From assembly GCF_014196525.1 (NCBI RefSeq), contig NZ_JACIDX010000005.1:124001-188000 (forward strand): a DNA stretch of 64,000 nucleotides, read 5' to 3'. A program made the translations under genes and the position numbers. Source of the DNA: Novosphingobium sediminicola. Its GTDB lineage: Bacteria > Pseudomonadota > Alphaproteobacteria > Sphingomonadales > Sphingomonadaceae. The notes under the pieces are model-generated. The model saw only the letters and a list, made by a program, of their open reading frames with translations. It did not search any database and was not told where the DNA came from. Shown in pieces: positions 8,876 to 17,209 of the stretch; position 1 is the first letter of the stretch, and each line of letters starts with the position of its first letter.

Positions 8876-9457
8876 TTACTTGGCCAGCTTGTCGAGCATC
8901 TTCTGCATTTCCAGCATCTGGTTGCGCAGCGCGTCGATTTCCGATTTCGTGCCGGTTTCGGCTTCCGGCTCGCGCGCGGGTTCGGCGGGCTTGGGCGGGG
9001 TGCCATCGGCGCCGGGCATGAAGGCGGCGGCGGCGGCCTGGAACATGGCGATGTTCTGCTGGGCCAGACGGGCCAGCGGATTGCTCTCCATACTGTCCTC
9101 AAACGCCTTGCGCAGCTTCATCTGGTTGGCGCGAAACTGCTCCATGCTGGCTTCGAGATAATGCGGGATCAGGCCCTGCATCGAATTGCCATACATGCCG
9201 ATCAACTGGCGCAGGAAATTGACCGGCAGCATCTGCTCACCGCTGGCCTCTTCTTCCATGATGATCTGGGTCAGGATCTGATGCGTGATATCGGCGCCCG
9301 ATTTGGCGTCCAGCACGCGAAATTCGATACCCTCGCGCGTCATCTTGGACAGATGATCCAGCGTAATATAGCTCGACGATTGGGTATTATAGAGACGCCG
9401 GTTAGCGTATTTCTTGATGATAACCGTGTCGCTTTTGCCTTCTGCCTTTTCGGTCAT
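8876..9457 (-). CDS. phaR: polyhydroxyalkanoate synthesis repressor PhaR
   Basis: 193 residues. The N-terminal DNA-binding/accumulation-regulator domain carries the family signature IKKYANRRLYNTQSSSYITL, followed by PHB-accumulation repeats (VLDAKSGADITHQILTQII; LPVNFLRQLIGMYG). The middle is alanine/proline-rich and the C-terminus is a predicted coiled coil (IDALRNQMLEMQKMLDKLAK). PhaR represses phasin and its own gene and is released by binding nascent PHA granules. No phaC, phaA or phaP is in the window. A CTGC-N3-GCAG palindrome lies 71 nt upstream of the start. Confidence 0.93.
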   Translation of the reverse strand: MTEKAEGKSDTVIIKKYANRRLYNTQSSSYITLDHLSKMTREGIEFRVLDAKSGADITHQILTQIIMEEEASGEQMLPVNFLRQLIGMYGNSMQGLIPHYLEASMEQFRANQMKLRKAFEDSMESNPLARLAQQNIAMFQAAAAAFMPGADGTPPKPAEPAREPEAETGTKSEIDALRNQMLEMQKMLDKLAK

Positions 9458-9527
9458 GCGCCCTCGCTCCTCCCAGAGTTGTAGCTTACGCTAACACCGT
9501 ATGGCGGTGCGGTGCAACATATTGCTG

Positions 9528-9538
9528 CTGCGCGGCAG
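9528..9538. promoter_or_regulatory. candidate PhaR operator (CTGC-N3-GCAG)
   Basis: The palindrome CTGC-GCG-GCAG sits in the 100-nt gap upstream of phaR, within a TGC-rich stretch (GGTGC, TTGCTGCTGC). Paracoccus PhaR is described as binding TGC-rich sites of this kind. The position fits autoregulation, but the motif is short and GC-rich, so chance occurrence is possible. Confidence 0.35.
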
Positions 9539-9557
9539 TGGTTTGTCACAATTGAAT

Positions 9558-10004
9558 TTATGCGATTTCGTCTTCGCCTTTTGCAAAGCTGGAAAATGCC
9601 TGCAACACCGCGCGCCAGCCCAGCAAAATCGCCCCGTGGCGGCCCGGAAATTCACGCGCCGGGGCAATAGCGGCAAGGCCGGGCCAGTCGGGCAGATCGC
9701 CCTCGCCCGCCAGCCAGCGCAAGAGGTCAGTCTCGGCTTGCGCAAAGTCGGATTCGCTGCGCCCGATGGCCGCATCCGCCATGATCGCGCCCGCCGCCTG
9801 CCCGATCGCGCAGGCCTGTGCGGCAAGACCGATCCGCGCGATCCGGCCATCAGCGTCCAGATCAATGCCCACCTTCATCGTGCTGCCGCAACTGGGCGAA
9901 CGCGCCGCACCCTGCAAGGCCAGCCCATCATCCCAACGATGCCGGACCAGCCCCGTCGCCAGCATCAGCACCTCGGGCGTATAGAGAGCGGCAACCGAGG
10001 CCAT
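9558..10004 (-). CDS. NifU/IscU-like iron-sulfur scaffold family protein, third Cys absent
   Basis: 148 residues starting at the ATG at 10002-10004 (MASVAALYTPEVLMLA). The frame stays open upstream, but there it overlaps cvpA. The first two scaffold cysteines are in SPSCGSTM and QACAIGQAAG. The usual HC motif near the C-terminal helix reads RHGAILLGW, so the third cysteine is missing. Family members assemble or carry Fe-S clusters; with a ligand missing this one may bind a cluster differently or serve another role. It begins one base after the cvpA stop and 12 nt separate radA from cvpA, so the three genes are probably co-transcribed. Confidence 0.75.
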   Translation of the reverse strand: MASVAALYTPEVLMLATGLVRHRWDDGLALQGAARSPSCGSTMKVGIDLDADGRIARIGLAAQACAIGQAAGAIMADAAIGRSESDFAQAETDLLRWLAGEGDLPDWPGLAAIAPAREFPGRHGAILLGWRAVLQAFSSFAKGEDEIA

Positions 10005-10005
10005 A

Positions 10006-10602
10006 TCAGTCGACCGTGCGATGCGTCTTGCGCTTGGCATGAGTCGTCGTCGCGTGAGTCGTCGACTGGGGGCTGGGCTCGGCCTCATCCTTGGCGCGAT
10101 CCTCGGCAGCCTCGCGGCGGCGCTGCGAGATCATCTTGACCAGCGCCTCGCTGCTGGCGTCGATGAAGCTGTAGGTGCGCGAATGGGTGATCCAGCCGGG
10201 CCGCCCCTTTGGCCCCCAGATCGTATCATAAGCCAGAATTAGCACCGAATAGCCCAGCACGATAATCAGCGTGCCCTTGACCGCGCCAAAGCCGAAACCC
10301 AAAACCCGGTCCACCGGCGCCAGCGCCGAGGCGCGGCTGGCCGTGCCCAGATAGCGCGCCACGCCCCGCACCACCACATAGGGCACGATCAGCAGCAAAA
10401 AGAACGCCAGCACACTGGCCCCGCTCTCCGTACCGATATGAGGCGTGAGCACTTCGGCCAGCGGCGTGTGCAGCATATGGATCGCAAAGATCGCCACCGC
10501 GCCCGCGAAAAGCGAGATCGCCTCCTGCACAAAACCGCGCAGAAAGCCGAAGGTGGCGGCAAGGCCGACCACCACAAGCACAAGAATATCAAATCCGGTC
10601 AT
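10006..10602 (-). CDS. cvpA: CvpA-family inner-membrane protein
   Basis: 198 residues with four predicted membrane segments (near 5-22, 28-45, 62-80 and 105-125), the conserved GFLRGFVQEAISL and PVDRVLGFGFGAVKG motifs, and a hydrophilic charged tail rich in Thr, His and Lys. Known as the colicin V production protein in E. coli, where it affects purF-linked phenotypes and envelope homeostasis. The family has no established biochemical activity. Located between radA (12 nt upstream) and the NifU-like gene. Confidence 0.9.
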   Translation of the reverse strand: MTGFDILVLVVVGLAATFGFLRGFVQEAISLFAGAVAIFAIHMLHTPLAEVLTPHIGTESGASVLAFFLLLIVPYVVVRGVARYLGTASRASALAPVDRVLGFGFGAVKGTLIIVLGYSVLILAYDTIWGPKGRPGWITHSRTYSFIDASSEALVKMISQRRREAAEDRAKDEAEPSPQSTTHATTTHAKRKTHRTVD

Positions 10603-10614
10603 AGGCCAAGGGGG

Positions 10615-11991
10615 TTATTCGTCCCCCACGATGCGGTCAACGAGATTTGGCAAAAGGTTGATGACGCGGTGCCGCATTTCGGCCACCGATTCCCCCGCCC
10701 CGCCGCTATCCTCCGGCCCATAGGCCTGCTCAAACCCCAGCTTGGCCCCTTCGCGCAGGCGCAGGCCGCCATGGGCCACAGGCCGGATTTCCCCTGCCAG
10801 ACTGACTTCGCCAAACCACACCGATCGCGCGGGCAAAGGCTTGTCCGCCAGCGCCGAAACCAGCGCGGCCGCCACCGCCAGATCCGCCGCCGGATCGGCC
10901 AGACGATAGCCCCCCGCGACATTGAGATAGACTTCGCAAGCCGAGAAATTGAGCCCGCAGCGCGCCTCCAGCACCGCCAGCAGCATGGCCAGACGCCCAT
11001 TGTCCCAGCCCACCACCGCGCGCCGGGGCGTGGCCCCCGATTGCAACCGCACGATCAGTGCCTGAATTTCCACCAACACCGGGCGCGTGCCCTCAATCGC
11101 AGGGAAGACCGCGCTGCCCGGCACCGGATTTTCGCGGCCCGACAGGAACAGCATCGAAGGGTTGGACACTTCCTCCAACCCCTTGCCCGCCATGGCAAAA
11201 ACGCCAATTTCATCAACCGGGCCAAAGCGGTTCTTCAGATTGCGCAGGATGCGATATTGATGGCTGCGCTCGCCTTCAAAGGCCATCACCACATCGACCA
11301 TATGCTCCAGCACGCGCGGCCCCGCGATGCTGCCGTCCTTGGTCACATGGCCCACCAGCACCAGCGCCGCGCCATTCTCCTTGGCATAACGGATCAGTTC
11401 AAACGCACAGCCGCGCACCTGGCTGACCGTGCCGGGCGCGCCCTCGATCTGGTCGGAATGCATGCACTGGATCGAATCGATCACCAGCAAAGCGGGCGCC
11501 TCCATCCCGCCCAGCGTGGTCAGAATATCGCGCACCGACGTGGACGAGGCGAGCCGAATCGGGGCGCTCTGCAAGCCGAGCCGCTCGGCGCGCAGGCGGA
11601 TCTGTCCCGGCGCTTCCTCGCCGCTGATATAGACCGCAAGGCCGCCCGCCTGCGCCACCTTCGCGCTGGCCTGAAGCAACAGCGTCGATTTGCCGATACC
11701 CGGATCGCCGCCCATCAAAATCGCGCTGCCGGGGACAAGACCCCCGCCCAGCGCACGGTCGAATTCGGCAATGCCTGTGCTGCGCCGCACCAGCTTGTCA
11801 TCGGCCTTGTCCAGCGGCTCAAACAGGATCGCCCGCCCGCCGCTCGACAAATCATGCTTGGCCGAAAACACCGTCTGCGGCGCCTCCTCGGCCAGCGTGT
11901 TCCATTCGCCGCAATCAGCGCATTGCCCCTGCCAGCGGTTGGTGACACTGCCACAGGAGGTGCAGGTGAAGCGACGTTTCGGTTTGGCCAT
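10615..11991 (-). CDS. radA: DNA repair protein RadA/Sms
   Basis: 458 residues from the ATG at 11989-11991; an in-frame upstream ATG at 12012 would add seven residues not seen in the family. N-terminal zinc finger with C10, C13, C24 and C27 (CTSCG and CADCGEWN), a RecA-like ATPase with Walker A GGDPGIGKST, the RadA-specific KNRFGP motif, and a Lon-protease-like C-terminal domain without the protease dyad. RadA promotes branch migration of recombination intermediates. It is first of a three-gene minus-strand group (radA-cvpA-NifU-like). A structured repeat lies upstream, between it and dnaJ. Confidence 0.96.
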   Translation of the reverse strand: MAKPKRRFTCTSCGSVTNRWQGQCADCGEWNTLAEEAPQTVFSAKHDLSSGGRAILFEPLDKADDKLVRRSTGIAEFDRALGGGLVPGSAILMGGDPGIGKSTLLLQASAKVAQAGGLAVYISGEEAPGQIRLRAERLGLQSAPIRLASSTSVRDILTTLGGMEAPALLVIDSIQCMHSDQIEGAPGTVSQVRGCAFELIRYAKENGAALVLVGHVTKDGSIAGPRVLEHMVDVVMAFEGERSHQYRILRNLKNRFGPVDEIGVFAMAGKGLEEVSNPSMLFLSGRENPVPGSAVFPAIEGTRPVLVEIQALIVRLQSGATPRRAVVGWDNGRLAMLLAVLEARCGLNFSACEVYLNVAGGYRLADPAADLAVAAALVSALADKPLPARSVWFGEVSLAGEIRPVAHGGLRLREGAKLGFEQAYGPEDSGGAGESVAEMRHRVINLLPNLVDRIVGDE

Positions 11992-12038
11992 GGCGCATCG
12001 TAGGGAGAACAAAAGGGGAAATCAAGGGTGGAAAGTGG

Positions 12039-12258
12039 GCCTCCGGCGGGCAAAGGGATTCATCCCTTTGCAATCCCATTAAGGGGGGGCGTTACCGGCG
12101 ACGGGGTGCCGTGCCATAAATAAAGCCTGCGGCGCCATTATGCTGCGCCGCAGGCTTTAAAATTCAAACGCCGCGCCCGACACAAATCGCCGAACCCATA
12201 GCGCAACATAGACATTAACGGGATTGTTAAGGGCTCCCGCCCTTAACCCGCCGGAGGC
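12039..12258. repeat. three-hairpin intergenic repeat, copy A
   Basis: Gene-free stretch holding three hairpins. The left arm is GCCTCCGGCGGG followed by the stem CAAAGGGAT/ATCCCTTTG (12051-12070) and CAATCCCATTAA. The centre is a perfect 15-bp stem TAAAGCCTGCGGCGC/GCGCCGCAGGCTTTA (12121-12135 with 12145-12159). The right arm is GTTAAGGG/CCCTTAAC (12226-12247) followed by CCGCCGGAGGC, the inverse complement of the left flank. The element ends 13 nt before the dnaJ stop codon. It is the same element as 19822-20058 and 39595-39799. Confidence 0.85.
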
Positions 12259-12271
12259 AAAACCCCCAACC

Positions 12272-13411
12272 TTACTCCGTCAAATCACTCCAGACATTCT
12301 TCAACCGATCAAAGAACCCCTTGGCCTCTGGGCATTCATCCCCGGTTTCAGTAGCCTGAAACTCGCGCAGCAATTCCTTCTGCCGCGCCGAAAGCTTGGT
12401 CGGCGTTTCCACCGCGACCTCGACCACCAGATCGCCAACCCCGCGCCCGTTGAGCACCGGCATACCGGCCCCGCGCTTTTGCAATTGCTTGCCGGTCTGA
12501 ATGCCTGCGGGAATATCGATGACGTGCTTGACGCCATCCATGCCCGGAATCTCGATCTGTCCGCCCAGCGCCGCCGTGGTAAAGCTGATCGGCGCGCGGG
12601 TCAGCAGCGTGGTGTTCTCGCGGTCGAAGACCGCATGGCGACGGATATGCAGGAAGATATACAGATCCCCCGGCGGGGAACCGTTCGGCCCAGCCTCACC
12701 CTTGCCCGACAGGCGGATGCGGTTGCCATTGTCCACGCCCTTGGGGATCACGACTTCCAGCTTCTTGCGCTGATCGACGCGACCTTCGCCGTGGCATTTC
12801 TTGCAAGGCTTTTCGATCACCTCGCCACGGCCATGACAGGTCGGGCAGGTCCGCTCGACCATGAAAAAGCCCTGCTGCGCGCGCACCTTGCCGTGGCCGC
12901 CGCACAGGTTGCAGCGGCGCTTGCCCGTGCCCGGTTGCGCCCCGGTTCCGGCGCAAGGTTCGCAGCTTGTGGCCACCTCGACCTCGATTTCCACGGTCTT
13001 GCCATGGAAGGCGTCTTCCAGCCCGATTTCGAGATCATAGCGCAGATCGGCCCCGCGTCGGGGCTGTTGCCGGGCCCCGCCGCCGCCAAAGGCATTGCCA
13101 AAGATGCTCTCGAAAATATCGCCGATATCGCCGAAATCACCGCCGCCGTGGAAACCACCGCCGCCCGCGCCCGGTCCGCCGTTTTGAAACGCAGCATGGC
13201 CGAAACGGTCATAGGCCGCGCGCTTTTGCGGGTCCTTCAGGCAATCATAGGCTTCGCTGATCTGTTTGAATTTGGCCTCGGACTCGTTGCAACCGGGGTT
13301 GCGATCCGGGTGAAATTTCATCGCCAGTTTGCGATAGGAAGATTTCAGCGTCGCATCATCAGCGTCACGCGAAACTTCCAGCAGTTCGTAATAGTCGATT
13401 TCAGCCGACAT
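12272..13411 (-). CDS. dnaJ: chaperone protein DnaJ (Hsp40)
   Basis: 379 residues. J-domain with HPD in KFHPDRNPG, a Gly/Phe-rich linker (about 75-115), four zinc-binding CxxCxGxG repeats (CEPCAGTG, CNLCGGHG, CPTCHGRG, CKKCHGEG), and a C-terminal substrate-binding and dimerisation region. It delivers unfolded substrates to DnaK and stimulates its ATPase. It lies 60 nt downstream of dnaK with a hairpin between the two, and probably shares the heat-shock promoter upstream of dnaK. Its stop is followed directly by repeat copy A. Confidence 0.97.
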   Translation of the reverse strand: MSAEIDYYELLEVSRDADDATLKSSYRKLAMKFHPDRNPGCNESEAKFKQISEAYDCLKDPQKRAAYDRFGHAAFQNGGPGAGGGGFHGGGDFGDIGDIFESIFGNAFGGGGARQQPRRGADLRYDLEIGLEDAFHGKTVEIEVEVATSCEPCAGTGAQPGTGKRRCNLCGGHGKVRAQQGFFMVERTCPTCHGRGEVIEKPCKKCHGEGRVDQRKKLEVVIPKGVDNGNRIRLSGKGEAGPNGSPPGDLYIFLHIRRHAVFDRENTTLLTRAPISFTTAALGGQIEIPGMDGVKHVIDIPAGIQTGKQLQKRGAGMPVLNGRGVGDLVVEVAVETPTKLSARQKELLREFQATETGDECPEAKGFFDRLKNVWSDLTE

Positions 13412-13430
13412 TGCACATTTCCCCTGAAGA

Positions 13431-13458
13431 GAGGCCCGCCTCGTTCAAGGCGGGCCTC
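13431..13458 (-). terminator. 11-bp hairpin in the dnaK-dnaJ gap
   Basis: Stem GAGGCCCGCCT/AGGCGGGCCTC with a 6-nt loop. In the direction of dnaK-dnaJ transcription the hairpin is not followed by a T-run, so it is a weak terminator at most. It could lower dnaJ expression relative to dnaK or protect the dnaK message 3' end. Confidence 0.6.
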
Positions 13459-13471
13459 TTTCATCGCAACA

Positions 13472-15376
13472 TCAGGCCTTCTTGTCGTCCACTTCCGAGA
13501 ACTCGGCGTCGACCACATCGTCCTGAGCCGGAGCGGCGCCCGGCGAAGCGGCGGCAGCCTGTTCCTTCTCATAGATCGCCTGACCCATCTTCATGGCCTT
13601 TTCGGTCAGGGCCTGAGTCTTGGCGGTCATTTCGGCCGGATCATTGCCTTCGATGGCGGCCTTGGCTTCGGCAATGGCGGCTTCGATTTCGGCCTTCAGA
13701 CCGGCGTCGATCTTGTCGCCATTTTCGGCCAACTGCTGCTCGGTGGCATGGACGAGGCTGTCGGCGTTGTTCTTGGCCTCGGCGGCCTCACGACGCTTCT
13801 TGTCCTCTTCGGCAAACTTTTCAGCATCCTTGACCATCTGGTCGATGTCGGCATCATTAAGGCCGCCCGACGCCTGGATCTTGATCTGCTGTTCCTTGCC
13901 GGTGCCCTTGTCCTTGGCCGACACGTTCACGATGCCGTTGGCGTCAATGTCGAAGGTCACTTCGATCTGGGGCACACCGCGACGCGCCGGCGGAATGCCG
14001 ATCAGGTCGAAATTGCCCAGCATCTTATTGTCCTGCGCCATTTCGCGCTCGCCCTGGAACACGCGGATGGTCACGGCCTGCTGATTGTCATCAGCGGTTG
14101 AAAACACCTGTGACTTCTTGGTCGGGATCGTGGTGTTGCGGTCGATCATGCGGGTGAACACGCCGCCCAGCGTTTCGATGCCCAGCGACAGCGGGGTCAC
14201 GTCGAGCAGCAGCACGTCCTTGACATCGCCCTGCAGCACGCCCGCCTGAATGGCCGCGCCCATGGCGACGACTTCGTCAGGGTTCACGCCCGTGTGGGGT
14301 TCCTTGCCGAAGAATTCCTTCACCGCGTCGCGCACCTTGGGCATGCGGGTCATGCCGCCCACCAGCACCACGTCGTCGATCTGGGCCGCAGTCACGCCTG
14401 CGTCCTGCATCGCCTTGCGGCAGGGTTCCATCGTGCGCGCGATCAGATCGGCCACCAGACGTTCCAGATCCGAACGGGTGATCGTTTCGACCAGATGCAG
14501 CGGCGTGGTCGCCCCTGCTTCCATGCGGGCGGTGATGAAGGGCAGGTTGATTTCGGTGGTCTGCGCGCTCGACAGCTCGATCTTGGCCTTTTCGGCTGCT
14601 TCCTTCAGACGCTGAAGCGCCAGACGGTCGCCGCGCAGGTCCAGACCTTCCTTGGCCTTGAACTTGTCGGCCAGATATTCGACGACCTTGGTGTCGAAAT
14701 CTTCACCGCCAAGGAAGGTGTCACCGTTGGTCGACTTCACCTCGAACACGCCGTCGCCGATTTCAAGGATCGAGACGTCGAACGTGCCGCCGCCAAGGTC
14801 ATAAACAGCGATGGTCTTGCCATCGTTCTTGTCCAGACCATAGGCCAGCGCGGCCGCCGTCGGCTCGTTGATGATGCGCAGCACTTCAAGGCCCGCGATC
14901 TGACCCGCGTCCTTGGTGGCCTGACGCTGGGCGTCGTTGAAATAGGCGGGCACGGTGATGACGGCCTGCGTCACGGTTTCGCCCAGATACGATTCGGCGG
15001 TTTCCTTCATCTTCTGAAGAGTGAAGGCGCTGATCTGCGAAGGCGAATAGTCGGTGCCACCGGCTGCAACCCATGCATCGCCATTCTTGCCCTTGGCGAT
15101 GGCATAGGGAACCAGTTCCATATCCTTCTGGGTCATCGGATCGTCATAACGACGGCCGATAAGACGCTTCACAGCGAAGATGGTGTTGTCGGGGTTGGTC
15201 ACCGCCTGACGCTTGGCGGGCTGCCCGATCAGGCGCTCGCCGTCCTTGGTGAAGGCCACGATCGAGGGCGTGGTGCGCGCGCCTTCCGAATTTTCGATAA
15301 CCTTGGGCTTGCCCCCATCCATAACAGCAACGCAGCTGTTGGTGGTGCCAAGGTCAATACCGATTACTTTACCCAT
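13472..15376 (-). CDS. dnaK: chaperone protein DnaK (Hsp70)
   Basis: 634 residues from the ATG at 15374-15376 ([15 protein letters not shown]). The frame is open 31 codons further upstream, but this start is invariant in the family. Phosphate loops ([25 protein letters not shown]) and the [10 protein letters not shown] motif mark the ATPase domain. The substrate-binding domain and helical lid follow, and the C-terminus is acidic ([16 protein letters not shown]), as usual. ATP-driven folding chaperone working with DnaJ and GrpE, which are also encoded in the window. A heat-shock sigma-type promoter lies about 92 nt upstream of the start. Confidence 0.98.
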   Translation of the reverse strand: MGKVIGIDLGTTNSCVAVMDGGKPKVIENSEGARTTPSIVAFTKDGERLIGQPAKRQAVTNPDNTIFAVKRLIGRRYDDPMTQKDMELVPYAIAKGKNGDAWVAAGGTDYSPSQISAFTLQKMKETAESYLGETVTQAVITVPAYFNDAQRQATKDAGQIAGLEVLRIINEPTAAALAYGLDKNDGKTIAVYDLGGGTFDVSILEIGDGVFEVKSTNGDTFLGGEDFDTKVVEYLADKFKAKEGLDLRGDRLALQRLKEAAEKAKIELSSAQTTEINLPFITARMEAGATTPLHLVETITRSDLERLVADLIARTMEPCRKAMQDAGVTAAQIDDVVLVGGMTRMPKVRDAVKEFFGKEPHTGVNPDEVVAMGAAIQAGVLQGDVKDVLLLDVTPLSLGIETLGGVFTRMIDRNTTIPTKKSQVFSTADDNQQAVTIRVFQGEREMAQDNKMLGNFDLIGIPPARRGVPQIEVTFDIDANGIVNVSAKDKGTGKEQQIKIQASGGLNDADIDQMVKDAEKFAEEDKKRREAAEAKNNADSLVHATEQQLAENGDKIDAGLKAEIEAAIAEAKAAIEGNDPAEMTAKTQALTEKAMKMGQAIYEKEQAAAASPGAAPAQDDVVDAEFSEVDDKKA

Positions 15377-15765
15377 ATCGTCGATCCCTAAGTCCAGTGT
15401 TGACACCACCCTTTGGCTTCCCGAAAAATCCGGCAAAGCGGCTCGATGGCTCGTTTGACTTGGCGGCATATAGGTGGGCTTTTGCGCCTAACAAGGGCCT
15501 TGGCGCGCGAAGCGTCACTTCATCCACGGCCTTGGCGCATTTTGCCGGTCATTTTGGCTGTGTCGGGCCCGCGCGGGCATCGCAACGCCCCGCCCCTCGA
15601 AACGGCATTTTTCCTCATTCATGCGGCATTTACACCGGATTGATCGCAGTCATGCTTGGAATAAAGCGAAAAAGTGCCTAACCTAAACGTCAGCCACGAT
15701 CCGCCGCATGGGCGTGCCGGAACAATTCATTCGCATAACGACCAAGACCCAAGGACTGCCGCCCG
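15377..15765. other. divergent intergenic region, dnaK / PCu(A)C gene
   Basis: A 389-nt gene-free stretch. It holds the minus-strand heat-shock promoter described separately. Toward the copper-chaperone gene there is a possible weak sigma-70 pair, TTGGAA at 15656-15661 and TAACCT at 15679-15684 with 17-nt spacing. No convincing ORF or RNA gene is seen. Confidence 0.5.
15468..15495 (-). promoter_or_regulatory. RpoH (sigma-32) heat-shock promoter of dnaK
   Basis: On the minus strand, CTTG (15492-15495) is followed by exactly 17 nt and then CCTATAT (15468-15474). This is a full match to the alphaproteobacterial heat-shock consensus CTTG-N17-CYTATNT. The -10 lies 92 nt upstream of the dnaK start, leaving a leader of roughly 80-85 nt. 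Confidence 0.8.
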
Positions 15766-16254
15766 ATGAAAAAGATCGCTTTGGCCCTCTGCCTGCCTCT
15801 CGCCCTTGGCGCTCTTTCCGCATGCGGGGGCGACAAGAAGGCGCAGACCCCCGCCGGACTTTCCGCGATGGACGGCATGCTGATCCACGATGGCCGCCTT
15901 GTGCTGCCCGCGGTCAAGGGGCGCCCGGCGGCGGGCTATTTCACCGTTTCCAATCAGAGCGGCTCGGTCGCCACCCTCACCGGGGTCAGCGTGGCCCATA
16001 CCGGCAAGGCGGAAATGCATGTGACGCTTGACGGCATCATGGAGGCCGTCCCCCGGCTCGACATCGGTTCGGGGCAGAGCGTCTCCTTCGGGCCGGGCGG
16101 CAAACATGCCATGGTATTCGATGTCTCACCCGATCTGCAGCCGGGCGGAACCACGGAACTCACCTTGACCTTTTCGGACGGGCGCAAGCTGACCGCGCCG
16201 ATGCAGATTGAGGCGCCCGGCATGATGGGCGCCATGGATCATTCCAAAATGTAG
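15766..16254 (+). CDS. PCu(A)C-family periplasmic copper chaperone, lipoprotein
   Basis: 162 residues. Signal peptide with lipobox LSAC (Cys20), so probably a membrane-anchored periplasmic lipoprotein. The PCu(A)C domain shows AAGYFTVSNQSG, GKAEMHVT...MEAV, GGKHAMVFDV and LTLTFSDGRK, and the Met/His copper ligands (M-H-x-n-M and H-x-M) are in place. A His/Met tail (MMGAMDHSKM) may also bind metal. The family delivers Cu(I) to cytochrome oxidase or buffers copper. It is encoded alone, divergent from dnaK, and followed by a bidirectional terminator. AAGGA lies 10 nt before the start. Confidence 0.88.
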   Translation: MKKIALALCLPLALGALSACGGDKKAQTPAGLSAMDGMLIHDGRLVLPAVKGRPAAGYFTVSNQSGSVATLTGVSVAHTGKAEMHVTLDGIMEAVPRLDIGSGQSVSFGPGGKHAMVFDVSPDLQPGGTTELTLTFSDGRKLTAPMQIEAPGMMGAMDHSKM

Positions 16255-16263
16255 GGCGCCATG

Positions 16264-16301
16264 AAAAAGGCCCGCGTATCGCAATGACACGCAGGCTTTT
16301 T
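16264..16301. terminator. bidirectional terminator
   Basis: AAAAAGgCC.GCGT pairs with ACGC.GGCTTTTT, with T-runs on both strands. It sits between convergent genes (PCu(A)C gene and glycine-zipper gene), as expected for a shared intrinsic terminator. Confidence 0.7.
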
Positions 16302-16338
16302 CTTGTCAGGCATGTGCTTGCCCCGAGTCAGCCTCAGG

Positions 16339-16599
16339 TCAGCAGCGAACGCGATATTCCCGGCCGCGATCATCCATGCGATAGCAATTGCCGTCGCGCT
16401 TGCGCACCGTCGAACCAGCCACACCGCCCGCCGCCGCGCCAATCGCCGCGCCGGTGGCTACATCGCCGCCCGAAACCCCCGCCACAACCGCGCCGACGCC
16501 GGCGCCCGCCAAAGCCCCCTCGCCGCCATAATTGCTGGCACAGCCCCCGGTCATCACCAGAGCACCGGCCAACATGCCGACCATCAGAAATTTGCGCAT
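16339..16599 (-). CDS. small glycine-zipper lipoprotein
   Basis: 86 residues. Signal peptide with a lipobox-like TGGC (Cys20 in VMTGGCASNYG), then a Gly/Ala-rich two-helix glycine zipper (GALAGAGVGAVVAGVSGG and GAAIGAAAGGVAGSTV), and a short basic Cys-containing tail (CYRMDDRGREYRVRC). Such proteins insert in or associate with the outer membrane; some resemble SlyB/OsmB-like 2TM domains. Location after hrcA-grpE (75 nt downstream of grpE) hints at a stress link, but that is inference. Confidence 0.75.
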   Translation of the reverse strand: MRKFLMVGMLAGALVMTGGCASNYGGEGALAGAGVGAVVAGVSGGDVATGAAIGAAAGGVAGSTVRKRDGNCYRMDDRGREYRVRC

Positions 16600-16674
16600 A
16601 ACAGCCTCCTTTCCTCGTTACCCAAGGAAAGGGTTCAGGCGGGGGAAGGTTCCACCCGCCCTGCGCCTTAACGC

Positions 16675-17190
16675 TTATTCCGGCTTTTTCGCCACGGCCA
16701 CCATGGCCGGACGCAGCAGGCGATCCTTGATCGAATAGCCATGCTGAAGCACCTGAATCACGGTGCCGGGTTCGGCATCATGGGGCACTTCGATCATCGC
16801 CTGATGCTGGTTGGGGTCCAGCGGCAGACCATGGGCGGCCACCTTCTGGATGCCATGCTGACCAAACACCTTGTCCAGTTCGCGGCCCGTGGCCTCGATC
16901 CCGGCCAACAGCGCCTTCAACCGCTCATCCTCGCGCAGATCGGCGGGAATGGCGTCGAGCGCGCGCGAAAGATTGTCCGCAACGCTCAGCATGTCGCGGG
17001 CAAAGCTGGTGCTGGCATAGGCGCGCGCGTCGGCAATGTCCTTTTCCAGACGGCGGCGCACGTTCTGGGTGTCGGCGCGTGCATAAAGCACATCATTGCG
17101 CGCGGCTTCCAGATCGTTTTCGAGTTGGGCGATGCGGGTGGCCAGATCGTCTCCGGCCTCATGCTGACCCTGCGTAGTTTCTTCCGTCAT
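16675..17190 (-). CDS. grpE: nucleotide exchange factor GrpE
   Basis: 171 residues. A long N-terminal coiled coil (ATRIAQLENDLEAARNDVLY) and the conserved C-terminal beta-domain with GIQKVAAHGLPLDPNQHQAM and VIQVLQHGYSIKDRLLRPAMV. It releases ADP from DnaK and acts as a thermosensor. It follows hrcA by 19 nt on the same strand, so the two form an operon. dnaK-dnaJ lie about 1.3 kb away. Confidence 0.96.
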   Translation of the reverse strand: MTEETTQGQHEAGDDLATRIAQLENDLEAARNDVLYARADTQNVRRRLEKDIADARAYASTSFARDMLSVADNLSRALDAIPADLREDERLKALLAGIEATGRELDKVFGQHGIQKVAAHGLPLDPNQHQAMIEVPHDAEPGTVIQVLQHGYSIKDRLLRPAMVAVAKKPE

Positions 17191-17209
17191 TGTTCCGATT
17201 ATTCCAGTT

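Noticed and set aside
12224..14101. Long plus-strand frame opposite dnaJ and dnaK, and similar long frames opposite rnr, proS, radA, ppdK, glyS and mutL
   Set aside because: Long antisense frames are expected in GC-rich genes with this codon usage. They show no family motifs, and the minus-strand genes are unambiguous.
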